In this document: piece after piece, positions 1-6,378 of the stretch
Layout of the letters: every line of letters starts with the position of its first letter
How positions within the stretch are numbered: the stretch's first letter is position 1
NCBI GenBank assembly: GCA_947169455.1
Contig: CAMVPV010000040.1
Span: 1 to 8,497 of the forward strand
DNA: 8,497 nt
Reading direction: 5' to 3'
Source of the DNA: an uncultured Clostridia bacterium
Lineage (GTDB): Bacteria > Bacillota_A > Clostridia > Oscillospirales > Ruminococcaceae
Position numbers and translations under genes: made by a program
The notes under the pieces: generated by a model
Seen by the model: the letters and a program-made list of their open reading frames with translations, nothing else
What the model was told of the DNA's origin: nothing
The model's database searches: none

Positions 1-858
1 CTCCCTGCCGAAAAACCTGCGCCGGCTGCTGACGAGGTGTCCCGGCGTCCGAGGGTGTCGCTTGACGACCTTATGCAGCTCAATGACAAGATGGACAAGG
101 AAGATGAGAAGCCTTTCAAGGGACGCAAGTTCGACATCCATATAACAAAACCCGGTGACGAGACAGCAGGTATCCCCGAGGAGATCGCAGATTCGGCAAG
201 CGATGATTCATTTGATGAGGGTGAGCTCGTATATACCGAACTTCCCGAGATAAAGAAGATCGGCGATATTCCCGCAGCCGAAGAAGCTGCTGAGGAAGTC
301 TCCGAGACACCCGCATCCGAAGAAGCTGCCGAGGAAGTCTCCGAAGAACCCGCAGCTGAAGAAGCTGCTGAGGAAGTTCCCGAAGAATCCGCAGCTGAAG
401 AAGCTGCTGAGGAAGTTTCCGAAGAACCCGCAGCCGAAGAAGCTGCTGAGGAAGTTCCCGGAGAATCCGCAGCCGAAGAAGCTGCTGAGGAAGTTCCCGA
501 AGAATCTGCAGCCGAAGAAGCTGCTGAGGAAGTTTCAGAGGACACTCCCGTGTTCGAGGAGCAGGAGAGCGTTTCAGAAGCTGCCGATCTGCCGGAAGCG
601 GCGGAAGATGCATACATAGAGGAGCCGGAATCTATTGCTGTTGCGGATATTGTTACGGAGACCGTACATTCGGCAGAGACAGCGGCGGAGACCGTGAAGC
701 CTGTGCATATCGATTTTTCTTCCGAGATACGCAAGGATATGCCGCTTGAAGATTTCCAGAATGCAGTGCTCAAACTGAAAGCTATGCTTGACGGCGGAGT
801 GATCTCCCGTGAAGAATTCGACGCGGAGAAAAAGAAGCTGCTGTCTGCTCTTTACTGA
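1..858 (+). CDS. Acidic repeat protein with C-terminal SHOCT-like domain (5' partial)
   Basis: Function unknown. The frame is open to the left edge of the window, so the true start is probably outside. A GTG at 37 has no convincing ribosome binding site, and the codons before it (1-36) read as similar Pro/Ala/Glu-rich protein. Visible parts, numbered from base 1: a charged N-terminal stretch (about 1-93), seven tandem 13-residue Glu/Ala-rich repeats (94-184), an acidic linker, and a C-terminal segment of about 35 residues of the form LKAMLDGGVISREEFDAEK, ending KKLLSALY. That last segment matches the SHOCT pattern (short C-terminal domain, a helical oligomerisation or interaction module usually found at protein ends). 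No signal peptide or membrane helix is visible in the part present. It is likely a cytoplasmic scaffold-like or regulatory protein, but this is inference. Coding status is secure from the long open frame and the SHOCT end; the role is not. Confidence 0.8.
   Translation, partial: LPAEKPAPAADEVSRRPRVSLDDLMQLNDKMDKEDEKPFKGRKFDIHITKPGDETAGIPEEIADSASDDSFDEGELVYTELPEIKKIGDIPAAEEAAEEVSETPASEEAAEEVSEEPAAEEAAEEVPEESAAEEAAEEVSEEPAAEEAAEEVPGESAAEEAAEEVPEESAAEEAAEEVSEDTPVFEEQESVSEAADLPEAAEDAYIEEPESIAVADIVTETVHSAETAAETVKPVHIDFSSEIRKDMPLEDFQNAVLKLKAMLDGGVISREEFDAEKKKLLSALY
280..552 (+). repeat. Seven tandem 39-bp in-frame repeats (13 aa each)
   Basis: Units start at 280, 319, 358, 397, 436, 475 and 514. 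Each encodes EEAAEEV followed by a six-residue variable part. The first 19-20 bases are identical in all units except one base in unit 2. Two main versions occur: EEAAEEVSEEPAA and EEAAEEVPEESAA, in which Ser and Pro exchange places through T/C changes at the first base of two codons. Units 1 and 7 are degenerate at their outer ends. Near-identity at DNA level suggests recent expansion by slippage or unequal recombination. Confidence 0.95.
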
Positions 859-872
859 TCAATGCATTATTT

Positions 873-905
873 CCCCGGAAATACCGATGCAAGGTGTTTC
901 CGGGG
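873..905. repeat. 13-bp inverted repeat hairpin without U-run
   Basis: The left arm (873-885) pairs with the right arm (893-905) over 13 bp with one G-U pair, around a 7-nt loop. The outer nine pairs (CCCCGGAAA/TTTCCGGGG) are perfect. Neither side is followed by a run of T: the + strand continues TATTAAAGATT and the - strand AAATAAT. It may be a weak or Rho-assisted terminator, or an mRNA-stabilising or processing structure, between the SHOCT gene and the next gene. Confidence 0.6.
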
Positions 906-935
906 TATTAAAGATTATAGAACCGGTGATCATAT

Positions 936-1535
936 ATGGGATTATTTGACAAGAAAAAAGCCGATCCGGACAGAGTTGCCCTGCAAAATCTCGTGCTCGG
1001 GATAAATGAGAAGAAAATGGAAGTTTCCGATGAATTCCTTGATGAAATGACCAGGCTGTATGTCAGCAAGCGTATGAAAATGGTCAACGACGCTGTGGAA
1101 TCCTTCACGGGTGTTCAGGACGTGCGTGTGCTTTTTTCTAAATATACATATATAAATGCACTGCTCGATGAACTTGAGAAGATCGAGCCGTATCACCTGT
1201 ACAATGACCCCGTTCCTTCGGAATACAGGGCGATGCTTGAGCAAAGCAAGCCGGGGTATGTAAACCAGATAATAACAAGAGCATGGCGGCTGCTTGGGTA
1301 TAATGCGCAGAACCCGCCGCCGCAGAATGAGATAGACCGCTTTTTTGAAGTGTATAAGTCAGTTGCTGACATTCTTCCCGAGGAAAGTTTTGTTTTGCTG
1401 AACGGGCTTCACGAGGCAGTCTATGGACACGGTATCAACGAAGAAGCTCCCGATGCGGAAAACGGCGAAGATGCCGCTGTAAATGCGGAGGGTGATGAGT
1501 TGACCGGGCAGGAAGAGCCCATACGTCCTGAGTGA
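936..1535 (+). CDS. Hypothetical helical protein with acidic C-terminal tail
   Basis: This 199-residue protein matches no family I recognise. It begins MGLFDKKK and has no signal peptide or membrane helix, so it is probably cytoplasmic. Residues about 10-165 look mainly helical, with mixed charged and hydrophobic residues and several aromatic positions (for example around YHLYND and the ITRAWRLLGYNAQNPPP stretch). Residues about 168-199 are a Glu/Asp/Ala-rich low-complexity tail. The ATG is chosen because GGTGATC (925-931), complementary to the 3' end of 16S rRNA, lies just upstream. The gene sits between a SHOCT-like protein and an exported protein, all on the same strand, and it ends 30 nt before the preferred start of the next gene. 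The three may be co-transcribed and act together, but nothing in the sequence says how. Confidence 0.75.
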   Translation: MGLFDKKKADPDRVALQNLVLGINEKKMEVSDEFLDEMTRLYVSKRMKMVNDAVESFTGVQDVRVLFSKYTYINALLDELEKIEPYHLYNDPVPSEYRAMLEQSKPGYVNQIITRAWRLLGYNAQNPPPQNEIDRFFEVYKSVADILPEESFVLLNGLHEAVYGHGINEEAPDAENGEDAAVNAEGDELTGQEEPIRPE

Positions 1536-1547
1536 ATGATATGCCGC

Positions 1548-1552
1548 GGAGG
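1548..1552 (+). promoter_or_regulatory. Ribosome binding site for the exported-protein gene
   Basis: GGAGG lies 13 nt before ATG 1566. It cannot serve the ATG at 1536, which is upstream of it. An AAGGA also directly precedes 1566. Together they favour 1566 as the start, which places a standard signal peptide at the N-terminus. Confidence 0.55.
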
Positions 1553-1565
1553 TATTGAAAAAGGA

Positions 1566-2342
1566 ATGCATTTGAATTTTATTGCAAACGGCAGATTTAT
1601 TAAGGCTTTGTGCAGATGCGCCGCACTTGTTTCGGCGATGGCAGTCATTGTCGCATCGGCTGGTTCAGTGCGCTGCTCGGCGGAGGACAGCGGCGAGATA
1701 ACGATAGAAGAGGCAAATGTCAGCTTTGTCCCGCCTGAAGGATGGATAGGAGTAGCTAAGAATAATATGGTCCAGAGCTCACTTGATGCCATACCTGTCC
1801 TCAAATCGTCAATGGAGAATGATTTCTCAAAGTACCACGGATATTATTATGCCGTAGATTCCACAAGGATACATGAGCTGTATATCAGTTCCTTTTCGGA
1901 CAGCGTTTCTGAGCAGATATTCAATTCCTCGGACGGATTATATACGCTGATATCGGAATATCTCAATGACCCGCAGAAGCATAAGTATTTCCGCAATTAC
2001 GATGAGGCGAGGGTAGAATCCTCGAAGGACAGGATATCGGCAGGCGGCGCGACGTTCTACATTGTGGAATATACCTCGGGTGAAGGCGGCAGGGGTATAT
2101 GCTATTCCGCTGTTGTGAACAAGAAATATATCAACTTTGATTTCTACAGCAAAAACGGGAAGATATCTGATACCGACAAGATCAATTATACCAATTTCAT
2201 GAAAACGGTGAAGATACTGAAAACCGAAGAACGGGAGCAGCTCAATACCAAACAGATAATTATCATCGCAAGTGCAGCGTTTTTTGTTGTGATCCTTCTC
2301 TGCGGAGTAGCCGCGGCACTCAAAAAGAAGAAAAATCGCTGA
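1566..2342 (+). CDS. Exported protein of unknown function with C-terminal membrane anchor
   Basis: The 258-residue product (from ATG 1566) has a signal peptide: basic residues, then a hydrophobic stretch (about ALVSAMAVIVASAG) and a plausible signal peptidase I site after RCSA. A single C-terminal membrane helix (about residues 231-252) is followed by a KKKKNR stop-transfer tail, so the roughly 190-residue middle should face outside the cell as a type I membrane protein. The middle begins with a strand-like segment (ANVSFVPPEGWIG) and ends with alternating strands (YINFDFYSKNG, then FMKTVKIL). This recalls small PsbP/Mog1-like exported domains, but the resemblance is faint and I do not assign the family. 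An in-frame ATG at 1536 overlaps the stop of the previous gene and would add 10 residues; it is less likely. A terminator follows directly, so this is probably the last gene of its transcript. Confidence 0.8.
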   Translation: MHLNFIANGRFIKALCRCAALVSAMAVIVASAGSVRCSAEDSGEITIEEANVSFVPPEGWIGVAKNNMVQSSLDAIPVLKSSMENDFSKYHGYYYAVDSTRIHELYISSFSDSVSEQIFNSSDGLYTLISEYLNDPQKHKYFRNYDEARVESSKDRISAGGATFYIVEYTSGEGGRGICYSAVVNKKYINFDFYSKNGKISDTDKINYTNFMKTVKILKTEEREQLNTKQIIIIASAAFFVVILLCGVAAALKKKKNR

Positions 2343-2366
2343 TTTTACGCAATCAAAAGAAGAATA

Positions 2367-2408
2367 GCGGTCGTGAACTGTGTTGGATCAGCAGTTCCGA
2401 CCGTTTTT
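2367..2408 (+). terminator. Rho-independent terminator
   Basis: The left arm 2368-2380 pairs with 2392-2403 as two 6-bp helices (CGGTCG/CGACCG and GAACTG/CAGTTC) separated by one bulged T. The loop is 11 nt and TTTTT follows at 2404-2408. It lies 25 nt after the exported-protein stop and just before the miaA ribosome binding site, so it ends the left three-gene unit. If there is no promoter between it and miaA, it must be leaky or act as an attenuator for miaA. Confidence 0.8.
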
Positions 2409-2416
2409 GGCGCATG

Positions 2417-2423
2417 AAAGGGG
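2417..2423 (+). promoter_or_regulatory. Ribosome binding site of miaA (decides a TTG start)
   Basis: AAAGGGG ends 9 nt before TTG 2433, a normal spacing. No in-frame ATG or GTG exists between it and the P-loop. The ATG at 2414 is in another frame. Confidence 0.6.
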
Positions 2424-2432
2424 CGTTCCGTT

Positions 2433-3404
2433 TTGGAATGGATATCGGAAGGCAGGATACCTCTGCTGATAATCTGCGGTCCGACTGCATCGGGAAAGAC
2501 CGCAGCCGGAGCGGAACTTGCCCGCATACTCGGCGGAGAGGTGATATCCGCCGATTCTATGCAGATCTACCGCGGAATGGAGATAGCATCGGCGGCGCCG
2601 GAACAAGATGAGATGAGAGGAGTCCCGCATCATCTGATAGGCATCCTCGATCCGTGGGAGCCGTTCTCGGCGGCGGAGTACAAGGCAGCCGCCGAAAAGA
2701 AGATAGCGGAGATCACCGGCAGGAAAAAGCTGCCTGTTATCGTCGGAGGTACCGGGCTTTACATCAATTCGCTGGTCGATAATGTGGATTTCGGATTTTC
2801 TGAAACGGACGGCTCGGTGAGGAAGGAGCTTGAAGCGCTGGCGGACAAAAACGGAAATGCATATATGATGCAGCTGCTGCGTGAATGCGACCCCGCTGCA
2901 GCAGAGCGTCTGCACGAAAACAACATAGTGCGTGTGATACGCGCACTGGAGCTGTACCGCGTCACCGGGCGCACATTTGATGAGAATATGAAACTCAGCA
3001 GAAGAAACGCATCGCCGTACTGCCTGTGCATGATAGGACTGAATTTCGCCGAGCGCAGCGTTCTGTATGACAGGATAGACCGCCGCGTCGGGTCAATGGC
3101 GGAAAAGGGTCTTGTTGAAGAGGCACGGCGGCTTTATGATTCCGGAAAGATGAAGACTTCAGCACAGGCGATAGGCTATAAGGAACTTATCCCGTACCTT
3201 GAAGGCAGGTGCGGACTTGAACCGTGTCTCGATGAGATACGTAAAGCCAGCAGACATTATGCAAAACGTCAGCTGACATGGTTTCGTCGTGATGCACGAA
3301 TTTCATGGATAAATCAAGTTGAAAATGAACAATTTGATAAAATTATAGAGAATTGCTTAAATGTTATAGCCAAATCCGAAATTATGTGTTATAATAAAAA
3401 ATAA
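2433..3404 (+). CDS. miaA: tRNA dimethylallyltransferase MiaA
   Basis: MiaA transfers a dimethylallyl group from DMAPP to N6 of A37 in tRNAs that read UNN codons, in the cytoplasm. This stabilises codon-anticodon pairing and is the first step to ms2i6A. At 323 residues it is of usual length. Visible family marks: the P-loop GPTASGKT (16-23), DSMQIYR (41-47) where Asp is the catalytic residue of the family, GGTGLYINSL (105-114), the RIDRRV and QAIGYKEL segments in the C-terminal half, and HYAKRQLTWFRRD near the end. The start is TTG, supported by the binding site upstream and by the P-loop lying at the expected distance. The last codons are AT-rich and contain the promoter for hfq. The miaA-hfq pair is an old and widespread gene order, also found in Bacillus and Escherichia. 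Confidence 0.97.
   Translation: MEWISEGRIPLLIICGPTASGKTAAGAELARILGGEVISADSMQIYRGMEIASAAPEQDEMRGVPHHLIGILDPWEPFSAAEYKAAAEKKIAEITGRKKLPVIVGGTGLYINSLVDNVDFGFSETDGSVRKELEALADKNGNAYMMQLLRECDPAAAERLHENNIVRVIRALELYRVTGRTFDENMKLSRRNASPYCLCMIGLNFAERSVLYDRIDRRVGSMAEKGLVEEARRLYDSGKMKTSAQAIGYKELIPYLEGRCGLEPCLDEIRKASRHYAKRQLTWFRRDARISWINQVENEQFDKIIENCLNVIAKSEIMCYNKK
3367..3395 (+). promoter_or_regulatory. Promoter for hfq, inside the 3' end of miaA
   Basis: TATAAT at 3390-3395 is a perfect -10 box and is preceded by TG one base upstream (extended -10, TGTTATAAT). TAGCCA (3367-3372) matches the -35 consensus at four of six bases with an ideal 17-bp spacer. Transcription would begin near 3402, at the miaA stop codon, leaving a leader of about 115 nt before hfq. 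A second, poorer -10-like TATAGT lies at 3417-3422. Confidence 0.6.
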
Positions 3405-3426
3405 TTATAGTTATCTTATAGTAGAG

Positions 3427-3495
3427 CAGTGTGCACTGTAACGGTTTAACTACGGTGTGCATTTCCGCGCGCGGGGCATCATGAAAATTTCCGCG
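3427..3495 (+). other. hfq leader with short dyads and direct repeats
   Basis: The leader contains a near-palindrome CAGTGTGCACTG (3427-3438). Its TGCAC (3432-3436) can instead pair with GTGCA (3457-3461), so two structures compete. A perfect 10-base palindrome CCGCGCGCGG lies at 3465-3474. ATTTCCGCG is repeated at 3461-3469 and 3487-3495, and both TTTCC copies could pair with GGAAA (3501-3505) in the ribosome binding site. These elements are short, so a regulatory role is only suggested. Confidence 0.35.
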
Positions 3496-3497
3496 GC

Positions 3498-3507
3498 GGA
3501 GGAAAGG
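3498..3507 (+). promoter_or_regulatory. Ribosome binding site of hfq
   Basis: GGAGGAAAGG precedes ATG 3517 by 9 nt. It decides against the upstream in-frame GTG (3457) and ATG (3481), both of which lie before it and would add residues not found in the family. Confidence 0.85.
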
Positions 3508-3516
3508 AATATAATT

Positions 3517-3756
3517 ATGACCAGATCCATCAATTTGCAGGATATATTCCTGAATCAGGCAAGAAAGGAAAAGATACCGATAACTGTTTTCCTTATGAAT
3601 GGTTTTCAGTTCAAGGGAATGGTAAGGGGCTTCGATGAATACACCGTCATTATCGACAGTGACGGAAAGCAGGAGCTTATCTACAAGCACGCTATCTCGA
3701 CGATTATCCCGTCAAGACCTGTTTCCATACTTGATTCGGACAGAGATGACAAATAA
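3517..3756 (+). CDS. hfq: RNA chaperone Hfq
   Basis: Hfq is a hexameric Sm-like ring protein that binds U-rich and A-rich RNA and helps small RNAs pair with mRNAs. At 79 residues from ATG 3517 it has the length usual in Bacillota. The Sm1 part begins NLQDIFLN and runs through [21 protein letters not shown]. The Sm2 part carries YKHAISTI (56-63). Proximal-face residues are present (Q8, Y42 in place of Phe, K57, H58). The lateral rim has RKEK at 16-19, comparable with the basic rim patch of enterobacterial Hfq. There is no long disordered tail, only a short acidic end (DSDRDDK). It follows miaA, probably has its own promoter, and is joined downstream to the HlyD-like gene with a gap of 3 nt, so both are likely on one mRNA. 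Confidence 0.97.
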   Translation: MTRSINLQDIFLNQARKEKIPITVFLMNGFQFKGMVRGFDEYTVIIDSDGKQELIYKHAISTIIPSRPVSILDSDRDDK

Positions 3757-3759
3757 CGG

Positions 3760-5205
3760 ATGAATACGGCAACTGTAAGGATCCTTACGGTGCTGCTTTC
3801 GATCTTTATCATCATAACCGTTGCAAGCCAGATATGGATCGCGGTGGATGTAAAATATAAGACCGAGACCGCGATGTCATACTCCTCCGCTACAAAGGAG
3901 ACGTTCTACGGCATCTTTGTCAGGGATGAGAAGCTGATAAGATACTCGGGCAGCGGCACAGTAAGCTATTCCGTGCCGGACGGCAGCAAGGTCGCCAACA
4001 ATGCAGTGGTCGCGTGTATCTACGGCTCGGAGGAAGATATAAAGATAAACAGTGCTGTCAAGGAACTTGAAGAGGAGATAGCCCTGCTTGAAAGCGCACA
4101 AAGCCCCGGCACGACCGAGGACGCCAAGCCTGAATTCATGTCCGCTCTCATAGATGAGGAATATCAGCATATCGCTACCGACCTCGCCAGGAAGGATATT
4201 TCCAGGCTCTCGAAGAGCAGGAACAATTACCTCTCACTGATGAGCATCTACCAGATAGTCATAGGAGAGAGCAGAAATTATAATGACAGGCTCGATCTTC
4301 TCTATCAGCAGCTCAACCAGCTTAAAGGACAGCAGAAGCGTCCGCAGCGCGAAGTGACCGTTGATAATACCGGTTACTTTGTGAGCTACACCGACGGATA
4401 TGAGGATATCCTGAACACGCAGAATATCACCGAGCTTTCCGCCGAGCGCATAAAGGAGATCACCGAGACCGAAAGGAACGGCGGCAAAGGGACGAGCAGC
4501 GATATTATCGGCAAGCTTATCGATAACTACGACTGGAAAATGGTTGGCATCATCAATAACTCACAGGCGGCTTTCAATTCGGGCGATCAGGTAAAGCTGA
4601 GGTTTTCCTCCACATCCGATACTGTAACAGCCCGCGTGGAGCAGATAACCGATACCGAAGACCCTGAGGAGAGCATAGTTATCATCAGCTGTGACCAGCT
4701 CACGTTTGACCTGGTAAGGCGGCGTGTTGAGCGTGTCGATATGATACTTCACGATTACGACGGCATAAAAGTGCCCCGTTCGGCACTGAGGTTTGACAGA
4801 GACAACGAGAGGGGAGTATTTGTCCTCGTAGGACAGCTTCCTGTTTTCAAGAAGATAGATACCATATTTGAATGCGATGAATATCTGCTGTCGAAGAAGA
4901 CTTCCGACGCTGATTATCTGAGCATTTATGATGAGATAATCCTCACGGGCGTTGATACCGAGGAATATTACGCGAGAATAGATGCCGAAGCGGCAGATCA
5001 GGACGACAAGCGCCCCGATATGCCGGAGCCGGAGGACGTCATACCCGTTTATTCCAAGGACAATATCGGCAGCCCTGATGATGAAGACCCCGGCAACGGC
5101 GAACATCAGGACCTTGATGACGGGGAAGAGAACGGATCCGATGATGATGAGCAGCCGGATGATGATGACGGCGGCGATGAAGATACGGTCATCGAATCAG
5201 AATAA
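3760..5205 (+). CDS. HlyD/adaptor-like membrane protein with acidic C-terminal tail
   Basis: The 481-residue protein has one N-terminal membrane helix (about 8-29) and an external body. After the helix comes a lipoyl/barrel-sandwich-like half-motif (about 49-89, with GSGTVSYSVPDGSKVANNAV), then helical segments that could form a coiled-coil hairpin (about 91-113 and 145-195). A second beta part follows (WKMVGIINNSQAAFNSGDQVKLRF, then the VPRSALRF stretch typical of HlyD-type adaptors). From about residue 408 to the end is a disordered Asp/Glu-rich tail. The layout fits a periplasmic-adaptor/HlyD-like protein, but no ABC transporter or outer partner is encoded nearby, and the role is unknown. 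In this position the gene belongs with yggS and sepF, suggesting an envelope or division job (inference). The ATG lacks a strong ribosome binding site and starts 3 nt after the hfq stop, so translation may depend on coupling. It could also be described simply as a membrane-anchored hypothetical. Confidence 0.85.
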   Translation: MNTATVRILTVLLSIFIIITVASQIWIAVDVKYKTETAMSYSSATKETFYGIFVRDEKLIRYSGSGTVSYSVPDGSKVANNAVVACIYGSEEDIKINSAVKELEEEIALLESAQSPGTTEDAKPEFMSALIDEEYQHIATDLARKDISRLSKSRNNYLSLMSIYQIVIGESRNYNDRLDLLYQQLNQLKGQQKRPQREVTVDNTGYFVSYTDGYEDILNTQNITELSAERIKEITETERNGGKGTSSDIIGKLIDNYDWKMVGIINNSQAAFNSGDQVKLRFSSTSDTVTARVEQITDTEDPEESIVIISCDQLTFDLVRRRVERVDMILHDYDGIKVPRSALRFDRDNERGVFVLVGQLPVFKKIDTIFECDEYLLSKKTSDADYLSIYDEIILTGVDTEEYYARIDAEAADQDDKRPDMPEPEDVIPVYSKDNIGSPDDEDPGNGEHQDLDDGEENGSDDDEQPDDDDGGDEDTVIESE

Positions 5206-5212
5206 GGGGTGG
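5204..5212 (+). promoter_or_regulatory. Ribosome binding site of yggS
   Basis: AAGGGGTGG overlaps the stop codon of the HlyD-like gene and ends 8 nt before ATG 5221. The in-frame GTG at 5209 lies within this site, so the ATG is the better start. Confidence 0.7.
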
Positions 5213-5220
5213 TCATTGCT

Positions 5221-5922
5221 ATGGCCAATGAAAACGGATACGGCTATATAAAGGAAAATATCCGCCGTATCCTCGATGATATAGGTGAAGCCTGCGCTGC
5301 CTGCGGAAGGGATGCCGGCGATGTCACGCTTATGGCGGTGACCAAGACAGTTCCTCCCGAGGCTGTGAACGAAGCGGTGAAATGCGGAGTTACGCTTCTC
5401 GGTGAAAACAGGGTGCAGGAATATCTCGGCAAAAAGGATATATACCTACCGTCAGCCGAGGTGGATTTTATAGGCGGTCTCCAGACAATCAAGGTGAAAT
5501 ACATCATAGGTTCGGTGAGACTGATACATTCCGTTGACAGCATAAAGCTTGCGTCGGAGATCGACCGGCTTGCAGGCGCTGCCGGGTTAGTGCAGGATAT
5601 ATTGCTTGAAGTGAATATCGGCGGAGAGCTTTCAAAGCACGGTGTGCCCTCTGCTGGGCTGGACGCCCTTGCAGATGGCATATCGGAGATGAAGAATGTC
5701 CGTCTGCGCGGGCTTATGACCATTCCGCCGCCCGTTGATCCGGAAAGATATTTTGCAGAAATGCAGGATATATATTCAAGATTTAAAGAAAAAAATGATA
5801 GTGCCGATATCCTTTCCATGGGCATGTCTGCGGATTATGCACTTGCTGTCAGATATGGCTCGACTTTGGTCCGTGTGGGAACGGGCATATTCGGTGCGAG
5901 AAATTATGATCAAAAACATTGA
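5221..5922 (+). CDS. yggS: Pyridoxal phosphate homeostasis protein (YggS/YlmE/PROSC family)
   Basis: This cytoplasmic PLP-binding protein of the alanine-racemase-like fold has no known enzyme reaction; family members keep free PLP and vitamer levels in balance. From ATG 5221 it is 233 residues, the usual size. PLP would bind Lys42 in LMAVTKT. Other family marks are GENRVQEY (60-67), FIGGLQTIKVKY, LEVNIGGELSKHG, RLRGLMTIPPP and, near the end, LSMGMSADYALAVRYGSTLVRVGTGIFGAR. All the expected blocks are present in order, so it should be functional. It lies between the HlyD-like gene and sepF with short gaps (15 nt to sepF). Its position before sepF matches ylmE in Bacillus subtilis, where the family member is tied to the division cluster by gene order only. 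Confidence 0.96.
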   Translation: MANENGYGYIKENIRRILDDIGEACAACGRDAGDVTLMAVTKTVPPEAVNEAVKCGVTLLGENRVQEYLGKKDIYLPSAEVDFIGGLQTIKVKYIIGSVRLIHSVDSIKLASEIDRLAGAAGLVQDILLEVNIGGELSKHGVPSAGLDALADGISEMKNVRLRGLMTIPPPVDPERYFAEMQDIYSRFKEKNDSADILSMGMSADYALAVRYGSTLVRVGTGIFGARNYDQKH

Positions 5923-5937
5923 GAGGAAGAACAAGAA

Positions 5938-6378
5938 ATGAGCAAGATATTTGAAAACCTCAGGAATTTTCTTACAAATGACGACGATGATGAGAACGAG
6001 GATGAGTATCCCCGCGAGGAACGTGCCCCCAAGCAGCCGTTTTCCTTCGCTAACCAGAGGGAGACCATCAAAAGGACAGAGTTCAATATGACGATGCCTG
6101 CAAGCCTCCAGGTAGTACTTGTAAGACCTGAAGTATTTGCCGATACAAGGGAGATCGCGGATCACCTCAAGGACAACAAGACCGTCGTTCTCAATCTTGA
6201 GGCTACCAGCCCCGAGGTCACAAGGCGAATAATCGACTTCATCGGCGGCGTTGCCTATGCTAATAACGGCAATATCAAGCCCGTTGCGAACAATACATTC
6301 ATTATTTTCCCGTACAATGTCAACTTTGTGGGCGAGGATCTCGCTGCCGAGCTTGAAAACAACGGCGTAGTATTCTGA
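5938..6378 (+). CDS. sepF: Cell division protein SepF
   Basis: SepF tethers FtsZ filaments to the membrane and shapes the Z-ring. The 146-residue product has the three expected parts: an N-terminal helix (MSKIFENLRNFL) likely to be the amphipathic membrane anchor, an acidic linker (about 15-30, DDDDENEDE), and the globular FtsZ-binding domain (about 53-140). The last holds VVLNLE (83-88), RRIIDFIGGVAYA (96-108) and FIIFPYNV (121-128), the conserved core that forms the dimer and ring. AGAGGAA lies upstream of ATG 5938 at normal spacing. The stop overlaps the ylmH start by one base (TGATG), implying coupled translation. Confidence 0.97.
   Translation: MSKIFENLRNFLTNDDDDENEDEYPREERAPKQPFSFANQRETIKRTEFNMTMPASLQVVLVRPEVFADTREIADHLKDNKTVVLNLEATSPEVTRRIIDFIGGVAYANNGNIKPVANNTFIIFPYNVNFVGEDLAAELENNGVVF

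Noticed and set aside
116..613. 165-codon open frame on the - strand with Leu/Arg-rich repeats
   Set aside because: It is the mirror of the 39-bp repeat array in the SHOCT-like gene, so the repeats keep the frame open by chance.
906..921. -10-like TATTAA and TATAGA before the gene at 936
   Set aside because: No acceptable -35 sequence lies 16-18 bp upstream, and the AT-rich stretch is short.
2414..2611. 65-codon + strand frame overlapping the miaA start
   Set aside because: It is in a different frame from the clearly conserved MiaA P-loop and codes for nothing recognisable.
3457..3516. Upstream GTG extension of hfq by 20 residues
   Set aside because: The strong ribosome binding site lies inside the extension, just before ATG 3517, and Hfq proteins begin at about that point.
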